Of a DNA stretch of 57,375 nucleotides, positions 1-9,165 are shown piece by piece. Under the pieces are notes generated by a model. It was not told where the DNA came from, did no database searches, and worked only from the letters and a program-made list of their open reading frames with translations. This stretch comes from Bacteroides sp. (GTDB lineage Bacteria; Bacteroidota; Bacteroidia; Bacteroidales; Bacteroidaceae), in the NCBI GenBank assembly GCA_021203515.1, contig JAJQAY010000054.1:1-57375 (forward strand), given 5' to 3'. Every line of letters starts with the position of its first letter. The first letter of the stretch is position 1. The position numbers and the translations under genes were made by a program.

Positions 1-1
1 A

Positions 2-52
2 TAAAGATACAACTTTTATTTGAATTATGCAAGATTAAAACAGGCAATTCCG
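2..52. repeat. Left arm of 51-bp inverted repeat bounding the window
   Basis: These 51 bases are the exact reverse complement of 57325-57375, with no mismatch. The repeat may continue beyond base 1, which cannot be seen. It lies directly upstream of the DUF4906 gene. Read leftward, out of the window, it ends in TATCTTTA, which resembles the Bacteroides -7 element, with a TTGC 19 bases before it. It may be an inversion site, a dispersed promoter repeat or an assembly-graph joint. The match is seen directly and the role is not known. Confidence 0.95.
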
Positions 53-74
53 AATGGAAAAGAATAGCAAGACT

Positions 75-2484
75 ATGAAAAGGCAATATTTTTCTTTGTA
101 TATGTGGAGTGTGGTATGCTCCTTTTTCTTGTTTTCTTGTGAAGACGGATACGAGTTAAAACCGGATACGTCAGGGGAGAAATGGGTGAATGTTTTCTTA
201 AATATAGATTTGGAACAGCCTCAAGATGCTTATGACCTGGAACCGCAAACCCGGAGCAACAAGCAAGTTGCAGGCTTTTCTGCGGGCCTGGAACCGGCTG
301 CTAAAACGAGAGGGGTACAGTTGACCCCCGACAAACTGTATAATCTGGAAATCGGGCAGTACGAAGCGAACGGGAACAGAATTACCAGCATTACTACGCT
401 GGGCACAAAGGAGGTTGGAGAATATGTATCGGCAGATTTGCAGGAAAGGACCGGTTGCCAGTTGTTGGTGGTAGTTCGCGGTTCCACCAATATCCTGGGG
501 TCGATAGGGACTGGTAACCTTGCTGCTGTTCGCAATATTTCCACCTCATGGAGCAGCATTACCGGTCTGCCTGCCGAAAGTCCTTCGCAGGACGATATTA
601 ACAAGATGCCTTATATCCTTCTGCTGGAGAATGTGAATGCGACAAGCGACGGAAAGATTACCAGCCCCGACGGGAAAGACGTGCGCCTGTTGCTGAAACG
701 CTTGGCTGCACGGGTAACGGTGAAGTGGGATTTCTCTATAAGTGGTTATGAATTGAAGGAAGTCAACTTGCAACAAGTACCAAAACTGTACAAGGCACTG
801 CCTACACCATACGGCAATATCGGAGGAGTGAATACGTATCCCAGTCTGTTGGATGAATATGTGGATGCTTACCGCTTGATTAAGGGTGCCAAGGAAAATC
901 CACTGCCTACGGGGAATAGTGGTAGTCATACGGTGTGGGTGCCTGCCAATGTGCGGGGCATTGTTCCTAAAGTGGTAAACCAGTCCTATCGCAGCAAGGA
1001 TAATGCTCCGGAAGGGGCCATGTTTGCAGAATTTCGCGTAGAGAAGGAGTCGGATAAGAAGCGTTTGTTGTGTCGTGTCTATATCGGTGCCAACTCTACC
1101 AGTGATTTCAATGTGCGGGAGAATACGGATTATACTTGGAGCGTTGTTTTGTCGAAAGGGAATGTTGCGGACGAACGTGTGACGGAACAGAGCCTCGGTG
1201 AGGTGAAAAGCAATAATCTGGTGAGTACGGCAAACTGCATCATGATAGAACCGGGTGCCGATATATGTTTCAATCCTTATCGGCATACATCGGGTACTGC
1301 CGGATGGAATGATTATCTGGTGGACGACCCTTCCACCAATCCGCAGATAGGTAAGCAGATAGTCAGTATGAAGGTGCTTTGGCAGATGAAGGACGCCGGA
1401 ATGACGGGGACTTGGTGATGGGGTATGCAGTCAACGAAACCGAACATCATAACATGGTACATATCACGGACGGGGACGACCTTAATAAGGCCCTTGTGCA
1501 CGTAATAACCCCGGTGACGAACGGAGGAAATGCCGTGATAGCTGCATACGATGTCGATGGCTATATAGTTTGGAGCTGGCATCTTTGGATTACGGGCTAT
1601 GTGCCGCATGGAATGGATGCGACTACTCCTTATGAAACGGCACAGGCGTTGACGAAAGGCGGGACGGTGCATCGATATAACAATGCAATGTTTAATACGG
1701 GGGATTACAAGGATAAGGTAATTATGGACCGCAATCTGGGGGCAACGGCCGGAGGATTTCCGGGGAAAAATGCAACCAGTAGTGAGTTCGCAAAACGTTA
1801 TGGCGTGGAATATGAGTTTGGACGAAAAGATCCTTTCTTTTGTTCGGTAGATGGTACTCAAACCAATAAGAATGTGATTTATGACGGGTTCGGAAATGGT
1901 TTGGAGATAATAACGATATCAGCTGGTGCCAGTGGGGTACAGAAAGATGGAACTACCTTAGAATATGCTATCCGGAATCCGTACACTTATATTCATAGTG
2001 GTGCTAATAAGTCATGGTATTCTACTACGGCTTCTCGTTTAAACGAGGTAATCTCTTTTTGGCAGACGGATAATTTTACGAAAGTTTTGTATAATCCATG
2101 CCCCGACGGATGGATGATACCTCATATTAATTTTGCTCAGAGTATTAATGTGAATAATGAAAATGGTTCAATACAAGTCTGACGTTCGTTTCTACAGGTT
2201 CACAGCATACGGCAAAAGGCGGACGTCTTTATCAGCTAAATGGTGGAACCGGTACACCGGATGCATCTTCTGATCTTGATATCAATGCATATAGTTGGTT
2301 TCCGGTGACAGGCTATAGAGACCTAAACGGAATACAATACGTAAATAAAGGATATGAGTGGGGATGGAATGCTGATGGAAGCCTGAAAGGATATTATTTG
2401 AGGTATGCAGAAAATGAAGTGACGATAACGTCTGGTGCCGGGTATCATAATGAAACTTGCCCGATAAGGTGTGTACAGCAATAA
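75..2484 (+). pseudogene. Fimbrillin-like DUF4906-type lipoprotein, frameshifted twice
   Basis: The N-terminus has a lipoprotein signal (hydrophobic stretch ending FLFSC), so this is probably an outer-membrane or surface lipoprotein. ATG 75 puts the lysine-arginine pair right at the start; ATG 54 in the same frame is the alternative. The first frame runs to 1418 and has the beta-sandwich texture and late NFxVRENTDYTW and ANCIMIEPG motifs typical of Bacteroides DUF4906/fimbrillin-family proteins. Near 1380 the protein continues in another frame (DGDLVMGYAVNE onward) to 2182, then shifts again and ends CPIRCVQQ at 2484, which is the usual family ending. The reconstructed length is about 800 residues. 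No other fimbrial genes are visible nearby. Family assignment is from memory of motifs. Confidence 0.72.
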
Positions 2485-2990
2485 CTAGCGTGAGTCCAAT
2501 ATGATTTTAGAATAATAATGGAGTACTGACACATCCCCAATGCAATCCAATAAATCGCTAACTGCAATTAGCGGATCAGTCGCAAAACCTGGTGGATTTT
2601 AGCTGCTATTGGCTGGCATTTAATTCGTATTCGTACTGTTTTGAATTAAACGGGAATTTAGCAGTTCTATCTCAATTCTCCTCCTCCTGGGAGGAGGGGA
2701 ATTGAGATACTTCGAGTTATTCATTTCGTATCTGTCCGCTAAATTATCATTTACTTCATTTCTATTCCTTTATGAGCCAAATGTCTTCACCACAGAAGGT
2801 ACCCACCAAGTTTTACGACTAATTCTAAATAACATTAGTAAGCGGCAATAACAGATAACAGTACCAGAAAGAAAGCAAAAAAACTTTTCTGCTGACATTG
2901 CCGTTTCCGTAAATGTAGTAAAATAGAATTTGCGTGTATAAAAACAGAATGAATATAACGGAATATTGCATAATATCCAACGTTTATGCA

Positions 2991-3144
2991 GTATTGGGTA
3001 GCAAAAAGTTGATACCCTGGTAGTAGTATGTTCACTTCTCAGTAGTAGTATGTCAACTTCCTACTAGTAGTTTATTAACTTCCCCGGTGAGGAACGTTCC
3101 GTTCCTCACCGGGGAACCTTATTTTCTCCACCGGGGAACGAGGC
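2991..3144. repeat. Array of seven diverging 22-bp units
   Basis: Laid out in lines of 22 bases from 2991, the sequence aligns column by column. Successive units begin TACCCTGG, CTTCTCAG, CTTCCTAC, CTTCCCCGG, GTTCCTCACC and TTTCTCCACC, and the early ones share GTAGTAGTATG in the middle. Neighbours resemble each other more than distant units. Units 5-6 form a perfect palindrome with 15-bp arms (3082-3096 and 3100-3114). The same 22-bp period occurs at 37215-37280 and 43178-43353, and the CCCCGGTGAGGAAC core is shared with 37215-37280. There are no unique spacers, so this is not CRISPR. Confidence 0.8.
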
Positions 3145-3351
3145 GAAAGGTATCACAGAGCGCTTTGAAACTCCATTTGAAACGGGTATATTTCAGTATT
3201 CTACTGGCAGTCTGTCGATTACAAAAATCCGTTCGCGTTTTTACGCCTACAAGGATAGTCGGACGCAAATAGCGCATTCTGACGCAAGTAGAAATGCAAA
3301 ATGTCAAAATGAAACTTTTTATTCATACCGGAACGGTTTTGAGCTAAATGG

Positions 3352-3522
3352 TTTCACCACAGAGGACACAGAGTCTCACAGAGTTTTTTATAAAACGCAG
3401 ATTAACGCAGATTTTCGCAAAGGGAACTCTATCCCATAAATAATCTGCGTGAATTTGCGTTAATCTGCGTTTCTTTAATTTTTCTCTTAACTCTGTGAGA
3501 CTCTGTGTACTCTGTGGTGAAA
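3352..3522. repeat. Nested long palindrome
   Basis: The outer arms 3352-3385 and 3489-3522 match in 33 of 34 positions (starting TTTCACCACAGAG). Inside them, 3393-3419 and 3446-3472 match in 24 of 27 (AAACGCAGATTAACGCA). The whole could fold as a cruciform or as a very long RNA hairpin with a loop near 3420-3445. It lies just inside the right 65-bp arm. It looks like a dispersed palindromic repeat and I see no coding function. Confidence 0.88.
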
Positions 3523-3577
3523 TCATTTCCTTCATTTCCGTACGAATACGAATTAAATGACAGCCAATAGCAGCTAA

Positions 3578-3922
3578 AATCCACCAGGTTTTGCGACTGA
3601 TCCGAAGTTCATCAAAGGGGCTGATAATATAGTAAGGCATTATCAAGAAATATGTGCTGCTCTTCCCTTAGAAACCTCGAAATATACCTTAGATGAAATA
3701 TTAGAGTATATCAAAACCGAACAAGAAAAAAATGAGACCATAGATTTTATTCAATTTTGCAAAGACTGGTTAGAGGTTACAGAAATTAAAGGAAAGAGAA
3801 ACTATAAATCAGCAGTCCATGCTGCACTTAATCACATTGATGAGGCAATGAAAGTGACCGATATTTATATAGAAAGGGATTTCAAAATAGAAAATGAGGC
3901 TAATTTGAAAGTTATTCTTTAG
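3578..3922 (+). pseudogene. Remnant of a tyrosine-type integrase N-terminal region
   Basis: An open frame of 114 codons begins after a TAA within the 65-bp repeat arm and has no convincing start codon. It contains PKFIKGADNIVRHYQEICAALP, then LDEILEYI, DFIQFCKDWLE and EIKGKRNYKSAVHAAL. These resemble the SAM-like core-binding N-terminal domain of Bacteroides phage-type integrases. The catalytic Arg-His-Arg-Tyr domain is absent, and the last 25 residues do not fit the family. It is probably a dead fragment left by an integrative element, supporting the view that 2.5-4 kb is a scar. Homology is inferred by eye. Confidence 0.5.
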
Positions 3923-4066
3923 TATATTGCTCACTTTGTTACTTATCATAAACATAAAACTAAGCGAGATATGAAATAAAATAGTTTTTTTTCAGAACGA
4001 GATAGAATATGAGGATGGAAAACATTTAATGAGGCACTGGTGTTATAAATACAAAACACACAACCT

Positions 4067-4408
4067 ATGCTTAATAACTTTTTAAATACACTGGCCATAA
4101 TAATAAGTGTGACAAGTCTTTTGATTGTCACCTACGGAGCATTAATCAGCACCCTATCCTTTCTCAAAAATGAGTTCAAGAGATTTTCCGGAACCTATTC
4201 TACGACCAATATCCGAAAGCTAAGAGCCACTTTCGGAACCTATTTACTTCTCGGACTGGAATTTCTGATTGCCTCTGACATACTAAAGACTGTATTAGAA
4301 CCAACTCTCAACGAATTAGCTATTTTAGGCGGAATAGTAATTTTAAGAACTATTCTTTCCATTTTCCTGAATAAAGAGATTAAGGAACTGGAAGATAAAG
4401 ACGTATAG
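4067..4408 (+). CDS. DUF1622 family small membrane protein
   Basis: The protein has 113 residues and three hydrophobic segments: about 8-30, 57-75 and 83-100. The motif LRATFGTYLLLGLEFLIASD is characteristic of DUF1622 proteins, which are small inner-membrane proteins of unknown function found in many bacteria. The C-terminus is charged (KEIKELEDKDV) and probably cytoplasmic. The start is the only ATG before the first hydrophobic segment. It stands alone, between an integrase remnant and a putative small RNA. Confidence 0.82.
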   Translation: MLNNFLNTLAIIISVTSLLIVTYGALISTLSFLKNEFKRFSGTYSTTNIRKLRATFGTYLLLGLEFLIASDILKTVLEPTLNELAILGGIVILRTILSIFLNKEIKELEDKDV

Positions 4409-4508
4409 CGTCTTCCATTGTTAAATTTACAATTTGCCTATGTTAATTGTTAACACATCTATTTATCAGCTAAACCATGTTATAAGATAGCCCGTTCGTT
4501 CCCGCAAA

Positions 4509-4539
4509 TTTGGAGATTTCCCGGAAATACGTACCTTTG
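4509..4539 (+). promoter_or_regulatory. Bacteroides promoter, perfect consensus
   Basis: TTTG at 4509-4512, a 19-base spacer, and TACCTTTG at 4532-4539 match the Bacteroides -33/-7 consensus exactly. Transcription should begin near 4546. A terminator at 4586-4612 follows closely, so the promoter seems to drive a short RNA rather than the enzyme gene at 4675. Confidence 0.82.
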
Positions 4540-4545
4540 TAGTGT

Positions 4546-4612
4546 GTTTTTCATAGCATTAGATTTAAGGTTAATAAAAAAGATTGGCTGTCTGGGATAG
4601 ATAGCCTTTTTT
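4546..4612 (+). ncRNA. Putative small RNA of about 67 nt
   Basis: A perfect promoter (4509-4539) is followed by an intrinsic terminator (4586-4612) with no start codon or open frame between them. The terminated transcript would be about 67 nt long. The next gene has its own -7 element at 4646-4653, so this unit is unlikely to be only its leader. It could be a free-standing small RNA or an attenuator in which read-through feeds the radical SAM gene. The family is not recognised. Confidence 0.5.
4586..4612 (+). terminator. Intrinsic terminator
   Basis: An 8-bp stem (GGCTGTCT with AGATAGCC, one G-T pair) with a five-base loop GGGAT is followed by six T. It ends the putative small RNA started by the promoter at 4509-4539. 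Confidence 0.8.
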
Positions 4613-4645
4613 ATGCCTTTTATTCATCTCAAAGACAAAATCAGC

Positions 4646-4653
4646 TATCTTTG
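4646..4653 (+). promoter_or_regulatory. -7 element for the radical SAM gene
   Basis: TATCTTTG matches the Bacteroides -7 consensus, 21 bases before ATG 4675. No clear TTTG is found 19-21 bases upstream. The implied leader is only about 15 nt. Confidence 0.55.
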
Positions 4654-4674
4654 CAAAGATGAAAACCAATCAAC

Positions 4675-6312
4675 ATGAAAATTCTCTGGATAGACCTGAA
4701 TAGTTCATACGCCCATTCTTCACTGGCGCTTCCCGCACTGCATGCACAGATAGCAACCGATACTTCCATCGAATGGGAAATCGTATCGGCAACTATCAAT
4801 GAAAACGTAGGGACAATTGCTGAAGAGGTTTATAGGCACCACCCCGACATACTTGCAGCAACCACGTGGCTTTTTAACCATGAGCAATTATTGCATATCA
4901 CGGCAAGACTGAAGGCATTGCTTCCTGAAATTTGCCTGGCACTGGGTGGCCCGGAGTTTTTGGGAGATAACGAAGACTTTCTGCGGAGAAACCCATTCGT
5001 CAATTGTGTTTTCAGAGGGGAAGGAGAAGAAGTATTCCCGCAATGGCTGGCATGCTGGAACCGACCTGAGAAATGGAACGCCATTCCCGGACTGTGCTAT
5101 CTTGATTTCGAAAAGCAATATAAAGATAACGGCATTGCCCGCGTACTTGATTTCTCCAATCTTATCCCGCCCGAGAAAAGCCGCTTCTTTAATTGGAGCA
5201 AACCGTTCGTGCAACTCGAAACGACACGAGGCTGTTTCAACACTTGTGCTTTTTGTGTCAGTGGCGGTGAAAAGCCGGTGCGCACCCTGTCCATAGAGCA
5301 TATTCGGCAACGGCTTCAAATTATCCATCAGCATGGCATCAAGAATGTGCGCGTACTCGACCGGACTTTCAATTACAATCCACAGCGGGCAAAGAAGCTA
5401 CTTCAACTTTTTCTGGAATTCCACCCCGACATTCGTTTCCACCTGGAGATACATCCGGCACTACTTACTGACGAACTAAAAGAAGAACTAAAGCAATTGC
5501 CCGCAGGTCTGCTTCATCTCGAAGCCGGCATTCAAAGCCTGCGCGAACCGGTTCTTCAACAAAGCCGTCGCGTGGGCAAGCTGTCCGATGCGTTGGAAGG
5601 ACTGAAATTTCTTTGTTCTCTCCCCAACATGGAAACCCATGCCGACCTCATCGCCGGTCTCCCACTCTATCATCTAAATGAAATATTTGAGGACGTACGC
5701 GAACTTGCCGGATACAATGCAGGCGAAATACAGTTGGAATCGCTGAAATTACTTCCCGGTACAGAAATGCGCCGGCGGGCGGAGGAACTCGGCGTACGGT
5801 ATTCTCCTTTCCCACCCTACGAAGTTCTGGAAACGAACGAAATCAGTGTTGCCGAACTACAGACAGCCCGCCAACTATCCCGCTTGCTAGACGAGTTTTA
5901 CAACACCCCCGCATGGCAGTCCGTAACCAAAGAATTGGTAGCGCACGACGAGGCTTTTATCCATAACTTCCTCGAACATCTGATACAACTTGGTCTCATA
6001 GATCAACCTATGAGCCTGGAGAAACGTGGACTTATCCTTTATGAATATTGCAAGCAGAGTTATCCTGCTTATCAGACGGCTGCCAGCATTGCATGGATAG
6101 AAGCAGGGATGTCACTAAAGAAACTTCCGGCAGAAAAGGTAAAGACCAAGCGCCAAGTTCCACCGGAAAAATGGAATGTTGTTTACGGAGAATATAGAGA
6201 CAGCCTCCGACTTTGTTTTCTTCCTCTCAGTGAAGACACCGAACATGGTTACTGGTTTGGGTTCGAATCGGAAATACAAAAAATTAAACCTGTATTCAAA
6301 GCAAGAACTTAA
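4675..6312 (+). CDS. B12-binding-type radical SAM enzyme with DUF4080
   Basis: The protein has 545 residues. An N-terminal Rossmann-like cobalamin-binding-type domain (about 1-130, MKILWIDLNSSYAHSSLALP, then LALGGPEF and RGEGEEVF) precedes a radical SAM domain with the CFNTCAFC cluster motif at about 186-193, which binds a [4Fe-4S] cluster and S-adenosylmethionine. The C-terminal part (about 370-520) fits DUF4080. Such enzymes act in the cytoplasm as methylases or other radical catalysts; the substrate of this class is unknown. Many members lack the cobalamin-coordinating histidine, so cobalamin use should not be assumed. It is monocistronic and intact, unlike many neighbours. Confidence 0.85.
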   Translation: MKILWIDLNSSYAHSSLALPALHAQIATDTSIEWEIVSATINENVGTIAEEVYRHHPDILAATTWLFNHEQLLHITARLKALLPEICLALGGPEFLGDNEDFLRRNPFVNCVFRGEGEEVFPQWLACWNRPEKWNAIPGLCYLDFEKQYKDNGIARVLDFSNLIPPEKSRFFNWSKPFVQLETTRGCFNTCAFCVSGGEKPVRTLSIEHIRQRLQIIHQHGIKNVRVLDRTFNYNPQRAKKLLQLFLEFHPDIRFHLEIHPALLTDELKEELKQLPAGLLHLEAGIQSLREPVLQQSRRVGKLSDALEGLKFLCSLPNMETHADLIAGLPLYHLNEIFEDVRELAGYNAGEIQLESLKLLPGTEMRRRAEELGVRYSPFPPYEVLETNEISVAELQTARQLSRLLDEFYNTPAWQSVTKELVAHDEAFIHNFLEHLIQLGLIDQPMSLEKRGLILYEYCKQSYPAYQTAASIAWIEAGMSLKKLPAEKVKTKRQVPPEKWNVVYGEYRDSLRLCFLPLSEDTEHGYWFGFESEIQKIKPVFKART

Positions 6313-6537
6313 GATTACGCTTATATACCGAAGCTACAAAATATCAAAATCATCTATATAATTACAAAATCATAAAAAAGCAGAGAAAAACAATCCTCGG
6401 AACGAGCTATCATCCAGCGCAATACATATATACATTTATATTCCTATATTCCTGGACATGTTGAAATGACCTTTTGCGCTACCTTTACAAAAACAAAACA
6501 AGGTCCGTAACGGGCAAGCAATTAATACTCCGGAAAG

Positions 6538-6903
6538 ATGACAGATTCTGACAAAGCATCGACTACTGAATGCATCTATTTTAAAGAGGGTGAATATTAC
6601 TGTAGATATATGTATAGCGATATCTACTGGATTTCAGTATCAGGAAGGTATAGTAATATACACCTATCCTCCGATAGGGCACATAAATTATCTCTGCCGA
6701 TTACTCTGACAGAACTAATGAAATTCTTACCTACAAGCATATTCATACGTATTCACCGCTCTTATATCGTTAATGCAAATTACATCGAACGCATTTCCGG
6801 AAATATGTTATACATAGGTACGGCTGTGCTCCCTATCGGCCGTGAATATAAAAAAGCTGTTTATTCCCATTTAAACATAGTCGGATTATTACCAGATAAA
6901 TAA
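6538..6903 (+). CDS. Stand-alone LytTR DNA-binding regulator
   Basis: A 121-residue protein consisting almost only of a LytTR DNA-binding domain, with the family motifs WISVSGRYSNIHL, FIRIHRSYIVNANYIERI and LPIGREYKKAV. It has no receiver domain and no membrane segment, so how it is controlled cannot be read from the sequence. A second protein of the same form lies at 15568-15906, and the pair brackets the TonB/DUF4876/DUF6850 locus. The upstream TACCTTTA near 6480 may be its -7 element. A terminator follows at 6956-6995. Confidence 0.85.
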   Translation: MTDSDKASTTECIYFKEGEYYCRYMYSDIYWISVSGRYSNIHLSSDRAHKLSLPITLTELMKFLPTSIFIRIHRSYIVNANYIERISGNMLYIGTAVLPIGREYKKAVYSHLNIVGLLPDK

Positions 6904-6955
6904 TATATACTAAGCTAAAATTGGGTTGTTTTAGGAGTACAAGAGGGCATTCCAT

Positions 6956-6995
6956 TAATGAGGCTATTCTTGACGAATAACCTCATTATTTTTTT
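6956..6995 (+). terminator. Intrinsic terminator after the LytTR gene
   Basis: Outer stem TAATGAGG (6956-6963) with CCTCATTA (6981-6988), inner stem ATTC with GAAT, then a run of T. The hairpin overlaps the stop codon of the convergent regulator gene (TAG at 6966-6964). Confidence 0.8.
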
Positions 6996-8883
6996 CTTCG
7001 GGGTCTGCTTCTTGAAAAGCATCGCACTTACACATTCTTAAATATTCCCTTGGGGTATATCCGGTATTCTCTTTGAAACTAGTGCAAAAAGTATTATAAG
7101 CATTAAACCCCACTTCGATAGCAAAATCACGCAAATTGCCCGCATTGATTATGCATTTTTTCGCGTAATCAATGCGAAAATGATTAATCCACTGATTAAA
7201 ATTACACCCGGAAGAATTGATACATGCTGATAAAGAAGACCGATTTGTTTCCAGTTTCTTGGCTAATCCATCAAGGGTTAATGCACTATCCAGAAATAAT
7301 TTTTGGTTTTAACTGTACTTTCGGCTGTTTTATAAAGTTGTTCTTGCGGAGTAAGCGGCTCACGTTTCTTTTGAAGGAACGGTTGAGGTTGAGGAATACT
7401 TAATTCTTTCAATCGTTCTTCCAGCAATGCCGTTTTTTGTTCATACAACGAGAGATATAGACACAAATGGCAACTATACCGATAAGAATACAAGAGAATG
7501 TCCATGAAAGAGCACTTAAACGTTTTGAATTATTTATATCTATTTTCTGTTTCTCATTCTCATATAACAGTTTTTGTATTTCATACCGCCCACCCCAGTT
7601 TTTTGCTTCACGAATTTCTTTAGTGCTATTATATATATCCAAAATAGAATCCCGATATATTAATAAATCCGTAGCTTTTGCATATTGCTTGGTAGCACGG
7701 CAAAAGGAGCTGTAACGATAAAGAGCACCAATTTGCTTTTTTAAACGATCGGGTTCTTCAACAGGCATTTTCATTAAAGGTTCAACAAAACGGAATGCTT
7801 CGCCCGCTTGCTTTATTTTACCATTTTGAAGCAATAAAGAAGCATATGCTGAATATGTCGGCATTATATAACGTGGAAGAGGAGCTTCTGGAGTCTGCTT
7901 TTTCTGTTTCTCTATTTTTCTAATTGCCTTATTCAGATAAAAAGCAGCAGAATCCTCATTATTCTCTGCAATATAAGTATCTGCCATTTGACAGTAGAAG
8001 ACAAGTCCTCCACTTACCCTTGAATTTTCATTCATCTTAGACAAATAAAGGCGTGCACTATCTGGTTGTTGAAGTTGCAAATAGCATAAAGACAATGTAG
8101 AAAATGTAAGATTGTCAGATGAGACCATCGAATCAGCATCAACTCCCCGAAATAGATGGATAGCTTCACTGTAATGGCCTAAATCACATGCAAGATTTAT
8201 AATGAAGCCTATACATATTATTTGTTGTTCCGACAAACTGTTATCAAAAGCTAAGTAATAAGCATCTTTATAAAACCTCAAGACCTTTTTCCAAATCCCC
8301 TAATCGAGTAAACAAATTGGCAATAGCACATAAATCTTCTATAATCAGCAGTGCATTGTTCTCACTACGGTGTTTTTCTAAAAGAGTATATAAAATCGGA
8401 AGGCTTTCCTTATATCGTCCTTCTTTATTAAAGAATAAAATCTTCGTTCTTTTTATCTGCAGTTCCTCCTCTTGGGATAATGAGTAGCTACTTTCTAATT
8501 CTTCACACCGTTTAATCCCCTTCGATGTAGCACCTGCAATCCGTGATTGTTCTAAGGCTTGGTACGTTCTTACTAATTGCAATAAAATTCTTTTCTTCTC
8601 CTTTGCCGGAGAAAGTTTTAAAGCTTCAAGCAAAAAATGCTCTTGCTTTTGAACTTCATAATTTTTGATTTCATCACGATAAGATATATTAAGTAGAATA
8701 TTTACCCGTTGTTGAACAGATAAACTCTCTGTTTCTCTAAGTAATGAATTAAATTCAGTAGAAAGTATAGGCAATGATTGTAAATCACGATTAAGCAAAG
8801 CTGCCTTTTTCTGCCTTTGATCAGCACAACTCAAGCATACTAAAGATATCAAAAAACAGAAAAAGGACTCTCATATTATTCAT
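6964..8883 (-). pseudogene. TPR sensor / membrane / AraC-type regulator, frameshifted
   Basis: Reconstruction gives about 640 residues: a lipoprotein-like or secretion signal (MRVLFLF then LISLVCLSC), tetratricopeptide-type helical repeats, a single transmembrane segment (LSALSWTFSCILIGIVAICV), a short linker and a C-terminal AraC HTH (LDGLAKKLETNRSSLSACI, then FRIDYAK, FAIEVGFNAYNTFCTSFKE and TGYTPREYLR). The frame is broken at about 8858 (T run), 8275, 7445 and 7300 (A run). The layout fits Bacteroidota membrane-spanning AraC regulators that sense in the periplasm. It follows the ferredoxin gene, with ATG 8883 overlapping that gene's TAA. It probably controls the TonB operon upstream, which is an inference from position. 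Confidence 0.75.
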
Positions 8884-9110
8884 TAAGTCAAAACAATGGC
8901 ACCATATCCACAAGCATCTACACAATCCCCACATTGATTACAATTATTTTCATATCTTATCATAATCACATCCTTATCTTTATAAAGTAATCTCCTGCGA
9001 CATGCATCTATACACTCGCAACAAGTATCACACTTATCTCGATTAATTGTCCATCTTCCCACCGGCATTGGTTCAGGGACTGAACCCGGTTTTTCATTTC
9101 TGTTTTCCAT
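8883..9110 (-). CDS. Small 2[4Fe-4S] ferredoxin-like protein
   Basis: The protein has 75 residues and two cluster motifs, CDTCCECIDAC and CNQCGDCVDAC, both in the CxxCxxCxxxC pattern of bacterial 2[4Fe-4S] ferredoxins. A 20-residue polar N-terminal extension precedes the first motif and no export signal is seen, so it should act in the cytoplasm as an electron carrier. It sits at the end of a row of outer-membrane genes (TonB receptor, DUF4876, DUF6850), an unusual place for a ferredoxin, and overlaps the start of the regulator gene. The link may point to reduction of an imported metal or cofactor, which is speculation. Confidence 0.85.
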   Translation of the reverse strand: MENRNEKPGSVPEPMPVGRWTINRDKCDTCCECIDACRRRLLYKDKDVIMIRYENNCNQCGDCVDACGYGAIVLT

Positions 9111-9165
9111 AATTACGTAACTTTTAATTTATAATATATTTACTCTTCAAATCTACACAATCTAT

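Larger units (their letters stand above)
2572..3604. repeat. Element bounded by 65-bp inverted repeats, no transposase
   Basis: Bases 2572-2636 and 3540-3604 are inverted copies of each other with one mismatch in 65. A shorter, diverged copy of the inner part (ACCAAGTTTTACGACTAATT) lies at about 2802-2827. Between the arms there is a 22-bp-period array (2991-3144) and a second palindrome (3352-3522), but no convincing gene. A hairpin at 2667-2699 (CTCCTCCTCC against GGGAGGAGG) recurs at 37003-37033, and the preceding AATTAAAcGGGAATTTAG also recurs near 36937. The arrangement resembles a MITE or a decayed mobile island. The region 2485-3577 otherwise holds nothing I can call a gene. Confidence 0.85.

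Noticed and set aside
2572..3604. A complete insertion sequence
   Set aside because: No transposase frame lies between the 65-bp arms and no target-site duplication could be recognised.
3087..3646. Several 60-100 codon frames in the repeat island
   Set aside because: They run through inverted repeats and arrays on both strands with no consistent protein character.
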